From Bradyrhizobium murdochi (lineage in GTDB: Bacteria; Pseudomonadota; Alphaproteobacteria; Rhizobiales; Xanthobacteraceae): a stretch of DNA of 64,000 nucleotides. Positions 52,519 through 61,435 of the stretch are shown piece after piece; within the stretch, counting starts at the first letter, position 1; every line of letters starts with the position of its first letter. Under the pieces are notes generated by a model. The model had not been told where the DNA came from, did no database searches, and worked only from the letters and a program-made list of their open reading frames with translations. The position numbers and the translations under genes were made by a program. The DNA lies in assembly GCF_000472965.1 (NCBI RefSeq), contig NZ_KI421483.1:148702-212701 (forward strand). The letters are read 5' to 3'.

Positions 52519-52800
52519 GTGTATCGCCGCGCCAACCTTTCGCGGACCTTGGTGCTTGTTGTCGCGCTGTTGCTTACGGCGGTTTCAACGGGCGTTTTTG
52601 CGCGCGGATTCCCTGCCGCCGATCCCCGAAACGACAGGCATCGGATCGAAATGTTCCATTCCCGCCCGTTCGGCGCGGAACAGGACCGTCCCGGACAGAC
52701 CTGGACCGGAGCGATGGATCTCCACCGTACCAACGTTGCATTGATCGGGACGGTGGCGCCGTTATTGATCGGGCGCCTTCGCAGAGTGGAGTGGATTTGA
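52519..52800 (+). CDS. Possible small exported protein overlapping the kinase start
   Basis: A 93-aa frame starting GTG (or TTG at 52,510). It has a good signal-like segment (TLVLVVALLLTAVSTGVFAR), then a polar mature part, and its stop overlaps the start of the sensor kinase gene at 52,791. AAGGGG lies upstream. It is weakly supported: composition and overlap could be chance. The rest of the 528-nt region (52,263-52,790), upstream of the kinase, shows only a promoter-like AT patch at 52,370-52,470 and no other gene. Confidence 0.35.
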   Translation: MYRRANLSRTLVLVVALLLTAVSTGVFARGFPAADPRNDRHRIEMFHSRPFGAEQDRPGQTWTGAMDLHRTNVALIGTVAPLLIGRLRRVEWI

Positions 52801-54899
52801 CCGGCGCGCCGCAACAGCAGCGACCAGCGCAACGGCCGGCGAGCCTCGCCGCGCGCGGGCGCTTTCGCGTCGTCCAATGGCTCCGCGCGGTGCCGATCCG
52901 ATGGCGCATTCTGTCGATCGCGGGATTGAACTCCGCCGTCGTCATGGTGCTCGCCGTCTTGATCTGGAACGGCGCCAACGTGCTGGGCTCTGCATGGGAC
53001 GACGTCCGGCAGGTGCGGGAATCAGACAAGATCCTGGCGCACCTCGAAAGCGAAACCAGCCGGCTGCAGAACCTGATCCACCGCTACATCAACCAGCCGA
53101 GCCCTGAGCTGTTCGCCGAGATCCTGCTGCTGCGAGAGGCCGTGCTGGGCACGCTCACAACGCGCGCCTCGAACGACCCGATGCTATCGGGATCAGTCGA
53201 GCGGCTCGAACAGGTCACCGACCGTTTCCTCAACGGCTTCGGCGAATTGCGCGCGGTGCAGGCCACCATCACCAAGACCTATGAGCAGCAGGTGCTGGGA
53301 CCGGCCCGGGAGATGGCCGGGCTGTATTCGATCATCGAAGGCGCCACCGGGCATCGCGACGCGCAGATCTGGCCCGCGCTCGGCAGATCGCGCGAGGCGT
53401 TTACGGCCATGCTGGTTGCCGCCAACGCCTATTACCTGTCGCCCGCTTCAGGCTCCGCCGAGGACGCCCGCAGGAATACCGAGACGATCGAGAAGACCAT
53501 CCCGGTGATGACCGATCTGGCAGATAATGATCTGCAGCGCATGGCGCTGACGCGGTTGCAGGCCCGGACCGTGGCGCTGCGCGAGGGCATGGCCAAACTG
53601 ACCGAACAACTCGCGGTCAGGACCGAACTGTTGCGCAATACCATCGATGCCAGCCAGGCCGAGGCCATTGCTGTTATCGACGAGCTATCGGACAAGATGC
53701 GCCAGCGCGAGCAAAAGGCGCAGGAGACTTTTGACAAGACGCTGTCAGGCATCTCGCGCCGGGTGCTGTCGATCGCCGTGATGTTCCTCGGCATCATCCT
53801 GTCCGCCGGCGTCCTGATCGCGCTCTCGATCCGCCTACCGCTGCAGCAGATCCTGGCGGCGATGCATGCGATCACGTCGGGCAATTACGATCGCCGCGTA
53901 CAGGGCACCACGGCCAGGGACGAGGTCGGCGCCATGGCGCGTGCGGTGGACGTCTTCCGCGAGAACGCCATCGCCAAGCGCAAGACCGAGGACGAACTGC
54001 GCGCCTCGAAGGAAAGAGCCGAGAGCGCATTGCTCGAGCTCAACACCGCGCAGCAGAACCTGATCGACGCCGAGCGGCTGGCGGCGCTCGGCGGGCTGGT
54101 CGCCGGCGTCGCCCATGAGGTGAACAACCCGATCGGCATCAGCCTGACGGTGGCGTCGAGCTTTGCGCGCCGGGCTGAAACCTTCGAGTCCGAGTTGCGG
54201 ACCGAGCCGCTCCGCCGCTCCAAGCTCGACGAGTTCGTCAAGAGCTCGCGTGACGCAGCAGGGCAACTGGTGGCGAACCTGCACCGCGCCGGCGAGTTGA
54301 TCCAGTCGTTCAAGCAGGTGGCAGTCGACCGCTCGCACGCCGAGCGCCGGCAATTCAACCTGAGCGAGGCCACCGACCAGATCGTCGCGAGCTTAAGGCC
54401 GGTGTTGAAGAAGGCGGCGATCACGCTGTCGGTCGAGGTGCCGGAAGGGCTCGTCATCGACGGCTATCCCGGCTCCTACGGCCAGATATTAACCAATCTT
54501 TTCCTCAATGCCGCCAATCATGCCTTTGCCGACGGCCGCTCCGGCGCGATCGCGATCTCGGCCCGGGCGCGGGGCGCCGACGACGTCGAGATCATCTTTG
54601 CCGATAACGGGGCCGGAATGACGCCGGACGTGCAACGGCAGGCGTTCGACCCGTTCTTTACGACGCGCCGCAACGAGGGCGGCACCGGACTGGGCTTGCA
54701 TATCGTCTATAATCTTGTCACTCAACAGCTCGGCGGCCGGATGATGCTGGAGTCAAGGGTGGGACAAGGCACCACCTTCCGCATTATCATGCCGAAAGTC
54801 GCCAAGGGCGTATCCACTGGCGGATCCACGAGTACAGACCAGACAGCAGCAGCCGACGGAACCTCGCAATGGCCGAACAGGACGATGTCCTCCACCTGA
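52791..54899 (+). CDS. HAMP-containing sensor histidine kinase
   Basis: A 702-aa membrane kinase, start GTG at 52,791 (preceded by AGAGTGGA) or TTG at 52,797. The first membrane helix is near residues 41-60, a helical periplasmic sensor follows (about 65-320), then a second membrane helix (about 323-346) and HAMP plus coiled coil. The phosphoacceptor is His442 in VAGVAHEVNNPIGI, with N-box NLFLNAANHAF, DNGAGMTPD and GGTGLGLHIVYNL. The H-box type is HPK4-like. It overlaps the hybrid kinase gene by 31 nt, so both are translated together. Confidence 0.9.
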   Translation: MDLTGAPQQQRPAQRPASLAARGRFRVVQWLRAVPIRWRILSIAGLNSAVVMVLAVLIWNGANVLGSAWDDVRQVRESDKILAHLESETSRLQNLIHRYINQPSPELFAEILLLREAVLGTLTTRASNDPMLSGSVERLEQVTDRFLNGFGELRAVQATITKTYEQQVLGPAREMAGLYSIIEGATGHRDAQIWPALGRSREAFTAMLVAANAYYLSPASGSAEDARRNTETIEKTIPVMTDLADNDLQRMALTRLQARTVALREGMAKLTEQLAVRTELLRNTIDASQAEAIAVIDELSDKMRQREQKAQETFDKTLSGISRRVLSIAVMFLGIILSAGVLIALSIRLPLQQILAAMHAITSGNYDRRVQGTTARDEVGAMARAVDVFRENAIAKRKTEDELRASKERAESALLELNTAQQNLIDAERLAALGGLVAGVAHEVNNPIGISLTVASSFARRAETFESELRTEPLRRSKLDEFVKSSRDAAGQLVANLHRAGELIQSFKQVAVDRSHAERRQFNLSEATDQIVASLRPVLKKAAITLSVEVPEGLVIDGYPGSYGQILTNLFLNAANHAFADGRSGAIAISARARGADDVEIIFADNGAGMTPDVQRQAFDPFFTTRRNEGGTGLGLHIVYNLVTQQLGGRMMLESRVGQGTTFRIIMPKVAKGVSTGGSTSTDQTAAADGTSQWPNRTMSST

Positions 54900-56614
54900 T
54901 CGACGATACCGGAATGGCTCCGGAGGACTCGTCCGCGCGCAAGTGGAAGATCGCCGTCATCGACGACGATGCCGCCGTTCACGAGGGCACGCGCTTTGCG
55001 CTCAGCGACTACAGTCTCAACGGCGCGACCCTGGAGATCCTGTCGGCCTATTCCGCGGCCGAAGGCCGCATCTTGATGCGCGACAATCCGGACGTCGCGG
55101 CCGTGCTGCTCGACGTCATCATGGAGACCGACGTCGCGGGCCTGGAGTTGGTCGAATACATCCGCAACGAGATCAAGAACGAGACCGTCCGCATCATCCT
55201 GCGCACCGGCCAGCCCGGACAGGCGCCCGAGCGCCGCGTCATCGTCCAGTACGACATCAACGACTACAAGGCCAAGACCGAGCTGACAGCCGACAAGTTG
55301 TTCACCTCGCTCACGGCGGCGCTGCGTAGCTACCAGCAGCTCGAGCGCATGGTGCAGACAAGGCGCGGGCTTGAAATCATCATCGACGCCGCCTCGACGC
55401 TCTACGACTTCAAATCGATGCAGCGGCTGGCGGAAGGCGTGCTGACCCAGCTCGCCTCGCTGCTCAATGTCGACTGCGCCGGCATCCTGGTGCTGCGCGA
55501 CGACGGCGCCCCGGGGAGCGAGTTCTCGGTGCTGGCGGGCTCGGGCTGTTACAGCCGGTTCATCGGCACGACGAGCTCGAAGGCGCTCGATCCGGATTTG
55601 CGGCAAATGGTGGAGGCCGCCTTCCAGCGCCGCAAGAACGAATTCGCCGACCACCGCAGCGTGCTGTATTTGCGCACCGGCAGCGGCCGCGAAGTGGTGG
55701 TGCTGTTGCAGGCCGAGCGCCAGCTTTCCGACACCGACCGCGCACTGGTCGAGATTTTCTCCAGCCGGCTGTCGATCGCGTTCGACAATGTCATCCTCTA
55801 CCGCCAACTGCATGAGGCCAACACCCAGCTCGAGGACCGCGTCGCCCAGCGCACCCGCGCGCTGATGCAGGCCAACCGCCGCCTTTCGGCGCAGTGGCTG
55901 CGGCTGCAGCGCGCCAACGGCTTCAAGAACGAAATTCTCGGCACCGTGGCGCACGATTTGAAGAACCCGCTCGGCGTGATCCTCGGCCGCACCGAGATGC
56001 TGACCGAATTGATCGGCGCAGGCTCGCCGAAGGAGAACGTTACCGCGCAGGTCGAGCACATCAGGGACGCCACCAAACGCCTGACCTCGATGGTCGATCA
56101 CCTGATTTCGGATGCGATGGCGGATGCCTTCGACATCACCATCCGCCGCGAACCGGTCGATGTCGCCGCGCTCGTGACTGAGGTCGCCGATTCCAACCTG
56201 CCCTCGGCGGTCAACAAGCAGCAGGCCGTCACGGTGTCAGCCCCGCCGAACATCGTGACCATGTGCGACGCCGACCGGATCCGCGAGGCGATCGACAACC
56301 TCGTCAGCAATGCCATCAAATATTCGCCGATCGGCGGCAAGATCACGGTCACTGTGAGCCATGAAGGCAGCGACACGGTGATTCGTATCGCCGACCAGGG
56401 CGCCGGCCTTTCGCCGGAGGATCTCGGCCGGCTGTTCGGCCGCTTCCAGCGGCTCTCGGCAAAGCCGACCGCCGGCGAAAGCTCGACCGGCCTCGGTCTG
56501 TCGATCGTCAAACGTATTATCGACATGCATGGCGGCCATGTGACTGCGGAAAGTGCCGGACCCGGGCAGGGATCGACATTTACGGTTACACTGCCTGCGA
56601 CAGAGACGACATGA
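54869..56614 (+). CDS. REC-DUF3369-histidine kinase hybrid
   Basis: A 581-aa soluble protein. The receiver domain (about 25-150) has acidic VIDDDAAVHEG and candidate phospho-Asp82 in AAVLLDVIMETD. A DUF3369 segment follows (about 170-320, LERMVQTRRGLEIIIDAAST). The kinase part has His362 in LGTVAHDLKNPLGVILG, then N-box NLVSNAIKYSP, DQGAGLSPEDLG and STGLGLSIVKRI. Such proteins relay phosphate from an upstream kinase to a downstream regulator. The gene overlaps its upstream kinase, and its stop overlaps the response-regulator ATG by 4 nt. Confidence 0.92.
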   Translation: MAEQDDVLHLIDDTGMAPEDSSARKWKIAVIDDDAAVHEGTRFALSDYSLNGATLEILSAYSAAEGRILMRDNPDVAAVLLDVIMETDVAGLELVEYIRNEIKNETVRIILRTGQPGQAPERRVIVQYDINDYKAKTELTADKLFTSLTAALRSYQQLERMVQTRRGLEIIIDAASTLYDFKSMQRLAEGVLTQLASLLNVDCAGILVLRDDGAPGSEFSVLAGSGCYSRFIGTTSSKALDPDLRQMVEAAFQRRKNEFADHRSVLYLRTGSGREVVVLLQAERQLSDTDRALVEIFSSRLSIAFDNVILYRQLHEANTQLEDRVAQRTRALMQANRRLSAQWLRLQRANGFKNEILGTVAHDLKNPLGVILGRTEMLTELIGAGSPKENVTAQVEHIRDATKRLTSMVDHLISDAMADAFDITIRREPVDVAALVTEVADSNLPSAVNKQQAVTVSAPPNIVTMCDADRIREAIDNLVSNAIKYSPIGGKITVTVSHEGSDTVIRIADQGAGLSPEDLGRLFGRFQRLSAKPTAGESSTGLGLSIVKRIIDMHGGHVTAESAGPGQGSTFTVTLPATETT

Positions 56615-57348
56615 CCCAGAGCCCGCATATCTTCATCGTCGACGACGAGGCACCGGCCCGCGAGATGGTCGGCGATTACCTCAAGATGCACGGCTTCGGC
56701 GTGACCTTGTGCGACGGGGGAAAGAGCCTGCGCAAGGCGATCGAGAACGCCGTGCCCGACCTCGTCGTGCTCGACCTCAACATGCCCGAGGAAGACGGGC
56801 TTTCGATCATTCGAGACCTCAAGAGCCGCATCAACGTCCCCGTCATTATGCTGACGGCGACCGCGAGCCCGATCGACCGCGTCGTCGGCCTCGAACTCGG
56901 CGCCGACGACTACATCGCAAAGCCCTGCGAGCTGCGCGAACTGATGGCGCGCATCCGCTCCGTGCTTCGCCGCAGCACGCCGGCCAAGACGGCGACGCCC
57001 GAGCCCGCGGCGGCCAAGGCGGAGAAGGAACAACTGGTGCGGTTCGGCACCAAATGGCTCGACCTCGAAGCCCAGGCGCTCCGCGACGACGAAGGCAACG
57101 AGCATCCGCTGACGGCCTCCGAATTCGGCCTCTTGAAAGTGTTCGCGGCGAATCCGAAGCGGGTGCTGTCGCGCGAGCGGCTGTTGGAATTGGCCAATGC
57201 GCGCGACGCCGAAGCCTTCGACCGCGCCGTCGATCTGCGCATCATGCGTATCCGCCGCAAGATCGAAATCGATCCCACCAAGCCCGCCGTGATCCGCACC
57301 ATCCGGGGTGGTGGCTATTTGTTCTCGCCGACGGGTGAGAAGGGTTAG
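56611..57348 (+). CDS. OmpR/PhoB-family response regulator
   Basis: A 245-aa regulator. Receiver: acidic IFIVDDEAPA and phospho-Asp55 in VVLDLNMPEEDG, with conserved LTATASPID and DYIAKPCELREL. The winged-helix output domain (about 145-240) has LTASEFGLLKVFAANPKRVL and a DLRIMRIRRKIE-GGGYLF end. Its ATG overlaps the hybrid kinase stop. It is the DNA-binding output of this three-gene relay; target genes are not evident in the sequence. Confidence 0.92.
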   Translation: MTQSPHIFIVDDEAPAREMVGDYLKMHGFGVTLCDGGKSLRKAIENAVPDLVVLDLNMPEEDGLSIIRDLKSRINVPVIMLTATASPIDRVVGLELGADDYIAKPCELRELMARIRSVLRRSTPAKTATPEPAAAKAEKEQLVRFGTKWLDLEAQALRDDEGNEHPLTASEFGLLKVFAANPKRVLSRERLLELANARDAEAFDRAVDLRIMRIRRKIEIDPTKPAVIRTIRGGGYLFSPTGEKG

Positions 57349-57371
57349 CTTGCTCTGCGCTTCTGCTGTTG

Positions 57372-57473
57372 ATCCTCATGGTGAGGAGCCGCGAAGCGGC
57401 GTCTCGAACCATGTGGCCCGTATGGGCCTGCATCCCCTTCGAGACGCGCGTTTCGCGCTCCTCAGGATGAGGG
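57372..57473. repeat. Palindromic element (ATCCTCATGGTGAGGAG...CTCCTCAGGATGAGG)
   Basis: The arms ATCCTCATGGTGAGGAGC and GCTCCTCAGGATGAGG pair imperfectly, and the inner GGCGTCTCGAA and TTCGAGACGC pair well. It lies after the OmpR-type regulator stop in the 347-nt gap before the ECF gene (57,349-57,695), which otherwise shows no gene. A GACGAAAC/GGCACGAAAC pair at 57,574-57,600 is nearby. Confidence 0.8.
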
Positions 57474-57695
57474 TCTACTGCGCGGAACAAATCCGCATCT
57501 GAAATCTTCCAATTTTCCGCATATTGAAATTACTGGCCTTTTATCCCCGAATGTTTCGTCGCGGGCCCGGCGACGAAACAATTCTCTCCGGCACGAAACC
57601 ATTTTCCCCTTTTCGAGCAGACGTCCCGAAACGGAGGCTCATTAACAATTCTCCCAACGGAACGCCGCACCCTCGTGGCGCAATGGGAGCCTGTC

Positions 57696-58307
57696 ATGTC
57701 GAACGTCATCGCCATCAACGCCGCAGCCAAGAAGTCGATTGCCGCCGCCCGCGCGACATCGGACGAAATGCTGCTGCAGAGTATTGCCAAGGGCGACCGC
57801 ACGGCGATGCATGTGCTTTACTCCCGCCATAACGTCCGGGTGTACCGTTTCGTGCTGCGCATGGTGCGAGACACCACGATGGCCGAAGACCTCGTCAGCC
57901 AGGTGTTCCTCGACGTGTGGCGGACCGCCACCCAGTTCGAGGGCCGCTCGCAGGTTTCGACCTGGCTGCTGTCGATCGCCCGCTTCAAGGCGCTGACCGC
58001 GCTGCGCCAGCGCAAGCATGAGGACATCGAGCAGGACGACGTGCTGGAGATCGCCGACGAGGCCGACACGCCGGAAGCCTCGCTCGACCGCAACAACACA
58101 AGCGCCATCCTGCGCGCCTGCGTCGCCAAGCTGTCGCCGGCGCATCGCGAAATCATCAACCTGGTCTACTACCACGAGAAGTCGGTGGAAGAGGCCGGCG
58201 CGATCATCGGCATCCCCCAGAGCACGGTGAAGACCCGCATGTTCTATGCCCGCAAACAATTGGCCGAGTTGCTTAAGGGCGCCGGCGTGGACAGCATCGC
58301 CGCCTAA
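57696..58307 (+). CDS. ECF-type RNA polymerase sigma factor
   Basis: A 203-aa RpoE-like sigma factor. Region 2 (about 25-95) has MLLQSIAKGDRTAMHVLYSR and QVFLDVWRTATQFEGRSQVS; region 4 (about 140-190) has LSPAHREIINLVYYHEKSVE and GIPQSTVKTRMFYARKQLAE. The ATG at 57,696 follows GGGAGCCTGTC. No anti-sigma gene adjoins it. The 174-nt gap to the next gene has no other recognised gene; a small exported protein follows. Confidence 0.9.
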   Translation: MSNVIAINAAAKKSIAAARATSDEMLLQSIAKGDRTAMHVLYSRHNVRVYRFVLRMVRDTTMAEDLVSQVFLDVWRTATQFEGRSQVSTWLLSIARFKALTALRQRKHEDIEQDDVLEIADEADTPEASLDRNNTSAILRACVAKLSPAHREIINLVYYHEKSVEEAGAIIGIPQSTVKTRMFYARKQLAELLKGAGVDSIAA

Positions 58308-58481
58308 AGATAAGCGATTTCAGACAGTTAGATTGGAGTTAGGGACAGAAAAACGGGGCGGTTTCGACGGACAAAGGTTACTTCCGACGAAACAAATGAA
58401 ACATTTCACAACATCACCCGGAAAAACTCACCCCCTATACCGATCATCACTGACACACCAACGCCGAACAGGAGAGCGAAC

Positions 58482-58682
58482 ATGCTGAAGCCGTCCTTCC
58501 GCTTTTTCATCGTCCCGCTCGGCGCCGTCGCAACCCTAGCCACCCTGTCGGCCCAGAACGTTCAGCCTCGCGCTCAGCGCGACGCCGGTTCGACGTTCGT
58601 GCGCGAACAGGTGGTCGATTGCGGCACCAAGAATCCCAAGGAGGTCTGTGTGATCTTCTACGACAGCGAGACCCCCCGCTGA
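58482..58682 (+). CDS. Small exported protein with a cysteine pair
   Basis: A 66-aa protein with a signal-like N-terminus (MLKPSFRFFIVPLGAVATLA) and a mature part carrying two cysteines, VVDCGTKNPKEVCVIF. The ATG follows GGAGAGCGAAC. It lies 174 nt after the ECF sigma stop and might belong to the regulon of that factor. No family was recognised. Confidence 0.6.
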   Translation: MLKPSFRFFIVPLGAVATLATLSAQNVQPRAQRDAGSTFVREQVVDCGTKNPKEVCVIFYDSETPR

Positions 58683-58908
58683 ATTCTTCTTTACCTCCCA
58701 AGCTACAGACCCCCAAGCGACCTCCAACGACCCGGCCGGGATGCCCCCCAGCCGGGTCGCTCTGCTTTGGAGGACCGCTGAACGCAACCTTTGCGGCGAG
58801 TAGCTGATCGCGAATAATCTGCCGCGAGGGCTACTCTCGCCTGCCGTATTTCAGCCGTACACTTAGCCGCTTAGGTGACCACGTCGGTCATGATGCTTGC
58901 CGCCATCG

Positions 58909-59877
58909 ATGGTTGCTGCGACTAACGAGAATGAAGTCAGGCTACGCAAGGGCACGTCGCTTAACGAGCGGCTCGCTCTCGCAGGCGCTGCCGTAGTCCT
59001 GTGTTTGATTGCCTTGCCTGGCCTTAGCCACCTGCCGAACGAACATTGGCTTGGCATCGCCGCCCTTTTTGCACTGCTGTTCGGATGCCTCCTGCTGGGC
59101 GCAGCTCTACTTGATCGCAATGTCGTCTGGATCATTACATCAGGCGAAATCCTGATCGGCGAACAGCGTCCGTTCGGGAAGTTGCACAAAAAACTGATCA
59201 GGTACGATGAAATTTCGGGGATGCATGTTCGAAAGAGCAGCGGAAGATCAATCGAGTTCAGCCTCGTATTCGAGACCGAATCGGGAGATTTGCTCACCTC
59301 GCCTCCCCTGCCTGATATCACCCAGGTGCACCAGACCACCGTCCACATTGCCCGGTTGCTTCGGCTTCCTGATCCTGAACCGGCCGAGAACCCGCTCGAC
59401 GCCGTCAATGCCGGGATACGACTAGGCAAGCCGGTCAATCCCAAAAGGGTACGAGGACTCAAGGTTCTCTTCGTGCTGCTCGCCGGCACACTGAGCCTTC
59501 CACTCATCTATGCACTGTGGAGCGGCAAATTGTCCGCCCTCGGGATCGCCGTCTGGTCGCTCGGCGCGATCGTGACCTTCATGCTGCTCAGATATCTGCA
59601 TCGGATAAGTGCATGCTGGATCGCCCACGATGGCGCGATCAGGATCGAACGGCTTTCATGGAAAGGCACAACAGAGGTGGAGACGATCGGCGGTGACGAT
59701 GTCGAGGCCATCGACGTGGAGAGCGGCGGTCGCAAGGATAGCCTCTACGTGATCACAATCCGACTTCGCACGGGAAAGAAAATCCGCAGCCCGCCGCTGG
59801 CCGGCAAGGATCAGACGCACGCCGTCCAGGCCGAGATCATTCGGCGGCTGAGACCAAACTCATCGGGTGACGCATAG
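58909..59877 (+). CDS. Multi-pass membrane protein with paired cytoplasmic strands
   Basis: A 322-aa protein. Hydrophobic pairs lie at about 22-62 and about 180-222. Each pair is followed by a soluble beta-rich stretch (the second WIAHDGAIRIERLSWKG), suggesting an internal duplication like bacterial PH-domain proteins. It has no recognised named family. The ATG at 58,909 is preferred to a TTG four codons upstream. The 226 nt before it show no gene. It is not obviously linked to its neighbours. Confidence 0.65.
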   Translation: MVAATNENEVRLRKGTSLNERLALAGAAVVLCLIALPGLSHLPNEHWLGIAALFALLFGCLLLGAALLDRNVVWIITSGEILIGEQRPFGKLHKKLIRYDEISGMHVRKSSGRSIEFSLVFETESGDLLTSPPLPDITQVHQTTVHIARLLRLPDPEPAENPLDAVNAGIRLGKPVNPKRVRGLKVLFVLLAGTLSLPLIYALWSGKLSALGIAVWSLGAIVTFMLLRYLHRISACWIAHDGAIRIERLSWKGTTEVETIGGDDVEAIDVESGGRKDSLYVITIRLRTGKKIRSPPLAGKDQTHAVQAEIIRRLRPNSSGDA

Positions 59878-60025
59878 GCTTGCACGCCTGTTCCGCGCGG
59901 CATGCAGGTACAATCGTCGCATCGGGCGTGGTAAGGGTACACGTCTGGTCCGGACGCAATTTTCGAAAACTGTAGTTCCGTTTTTGAACGATTGCATCCG
60001 GCGAAACTAGTGACGGGTGGTGTCG

Positions 60026-61435
60026 ATGTTCGAAGGCTGGGATGCGGTCGTATTGGCCCGGGCGCAGTTTGCTTTCACGATGTCGTTCCACATAATCTTC
60101 CCGGCCTTCTCGATCGGGCTCGCCAGCTATCTCGCGGTGCTCGAAGCGCTGTGGCTCGCGACCGGGCGCGAGGTCTACATCAACCTGTTCAACTACTGGC
60201 TGAAGATCTTCGCCGTCGCCTTCGCGATGGGCGTGGTGTCGGGCATCGTGATGTCCTACCAGTTCGGCACCAACTGGTCGGCCTTTTCCGACAAGACCGG
60301 CCCGGTGATCGGGCCGTTGATGGCCTATGAGGTGCTCACCGCATTCTTCCTCGAAGCGGGTTTCCTCGGTGTGATGCTGTTCGGCCTGAACCGCGTCGGG
60401 CCAAAACTGCATTTTCTGGCGACGCTGATGGTCGCGGTCGGCACGCTGATTTCGGCGTTCTGGATTCTGTCGGCCAATTCCTGGATGCAGACGCCAGCCG
60501 GCCACACCGTCAATGAGGCCGGTCAGTTCATCGCCGCCGACTGGCTGAAAGTGATCTTCAATCCGTCGTTCCCATACCGTCTCGTGCACATGGTGCTGGC
60601 AGCGTATCTGACCACGGCGCTGGTGGTCGGCGCGGTCGGTGCCTGGCACCTGTTGCGCGATCGGCACCTCGCCGGCCCGCGCGTGATGTTTTCGATGGCG
60701 ATGTGGATGGCGACGCTGGTGGCGCCGATTCAGATCATCGCCGGGGATCAGCACGGGCTCAACACGCTGGAGCACCAGCCGGTGAAGATCATGGCGATGG
60801 AGGGCCACTTCGAGAGCCACAAGCACGGCGCCCCCCTGATCCTGTTCGGCCTGCCCAATCAGAGCGCCGGCAGAGTCGACTACGCGGTCGAAGTGCCGAA
60901 GCTGGGCTCATTGATTCTCAAGCACTCCCTCGACGCGCCGATGGCTGGCCTCAACACCGTGCCGCGCGAAAACTGGCCGCCGGTTCCGCTCACGTTCTGG
61001 TCGTTCCGCATCATGGTCGGCCTGGGATTTCTGATGGCGGCGCTCGGCCTGTTCAGCCTGCTGATGCGCCTGAGTGGCAAGTTTTATGACTCGCGCCTGC
61101 TCCACATATTCGCGCTTCTGATGGGCCCGGCGGGCTTCATCGCGGTGCTCGCTGGCTGGATCACCACCGAAACCGGACGGCAGCCGTTCACGGTCTATGG
61201 ACTGCTGCGCACGGCTGAATCGGCTTCGCCGCTGGCGGCCCCGGCAGTCGCCTCCTCGCTGATCGCCTTCATCATCGTCTATTTCGCGGTGTTCGCCGCC
61301 GGCGTGATCTATTTGCTGCGCCTGATGGCGGCCCCGCCGCATCCGGGCGAAGAGGGACCGTCACACGAGGTCCCGATCCGCACGGCCGGCATCACGCCGG
61401 CCGCAGGCGTGACCGCCGAGGGAGCCGCCCGATGA
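60026..61435 (+). CDS. cydA: Cytochrome bd-type quinol oxidase subunit I (CIO type)
   Basis: A 469-aa heme-binding oxidase subunit. It begins MFEGWDAVVLARAQFAFTMS with the axial histidine in SFHIIFPAFSIG, and has GTNWSAFSDKTG, AYEVLTAFFLEAGFLG and the ILSANSWMQTPAG stretch. The quinol loop lacks the long C-terminal insertion of Escherichia-type CydA, so it belongs to the cyanide-insensitive (CIO) group. It reduces O2 to water with quinol electrons. The ATG at 60,026 follows a GTG at 60,017, which is another possible start. It overlaps cydB by 4 nt. Confidence 0.93.
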   Translation: MFEGWDAVVLARAQFAFTMSFHIIFPAFSIGLASYLAVLEALWLATGREVYINLFNYWLKIFAVAFAMGVVSGIVMSYQFGTNWSAFSDKTGPVIGPLMAYEVLTAFFLEAGFLGVMLFGLNRVGPKLHFLATLMVAVGTLISAFWILSANSWMQTPAGHTVNEAGQFIAADWLKVIFNPSFPYRLVHMVLAAYLTTALVVGAVGAWHLLRDRHLAGPRVMFSMAMWMATLVAPIQIIAGDQHGLNTLEHQPVKIMAMEGHFESHKHGAPLILFGLPNQSAGRVDYAVEVPKLGSLILKHSLDAPMAGLNTVPRENWPPVPLTFWSFRIMVGLGFLMAALGLFSLLMRLSGKFYDSRLLHIFALLMGPAGFIAVLAGWITTETGRQPFTVYGLLRTAESASPLAAPAVASSLIAFIIVYFAVFAAGVIYLLRLMAAPPHPGEEGPSHEVPIRTAGITPAAGVTAEGAAR

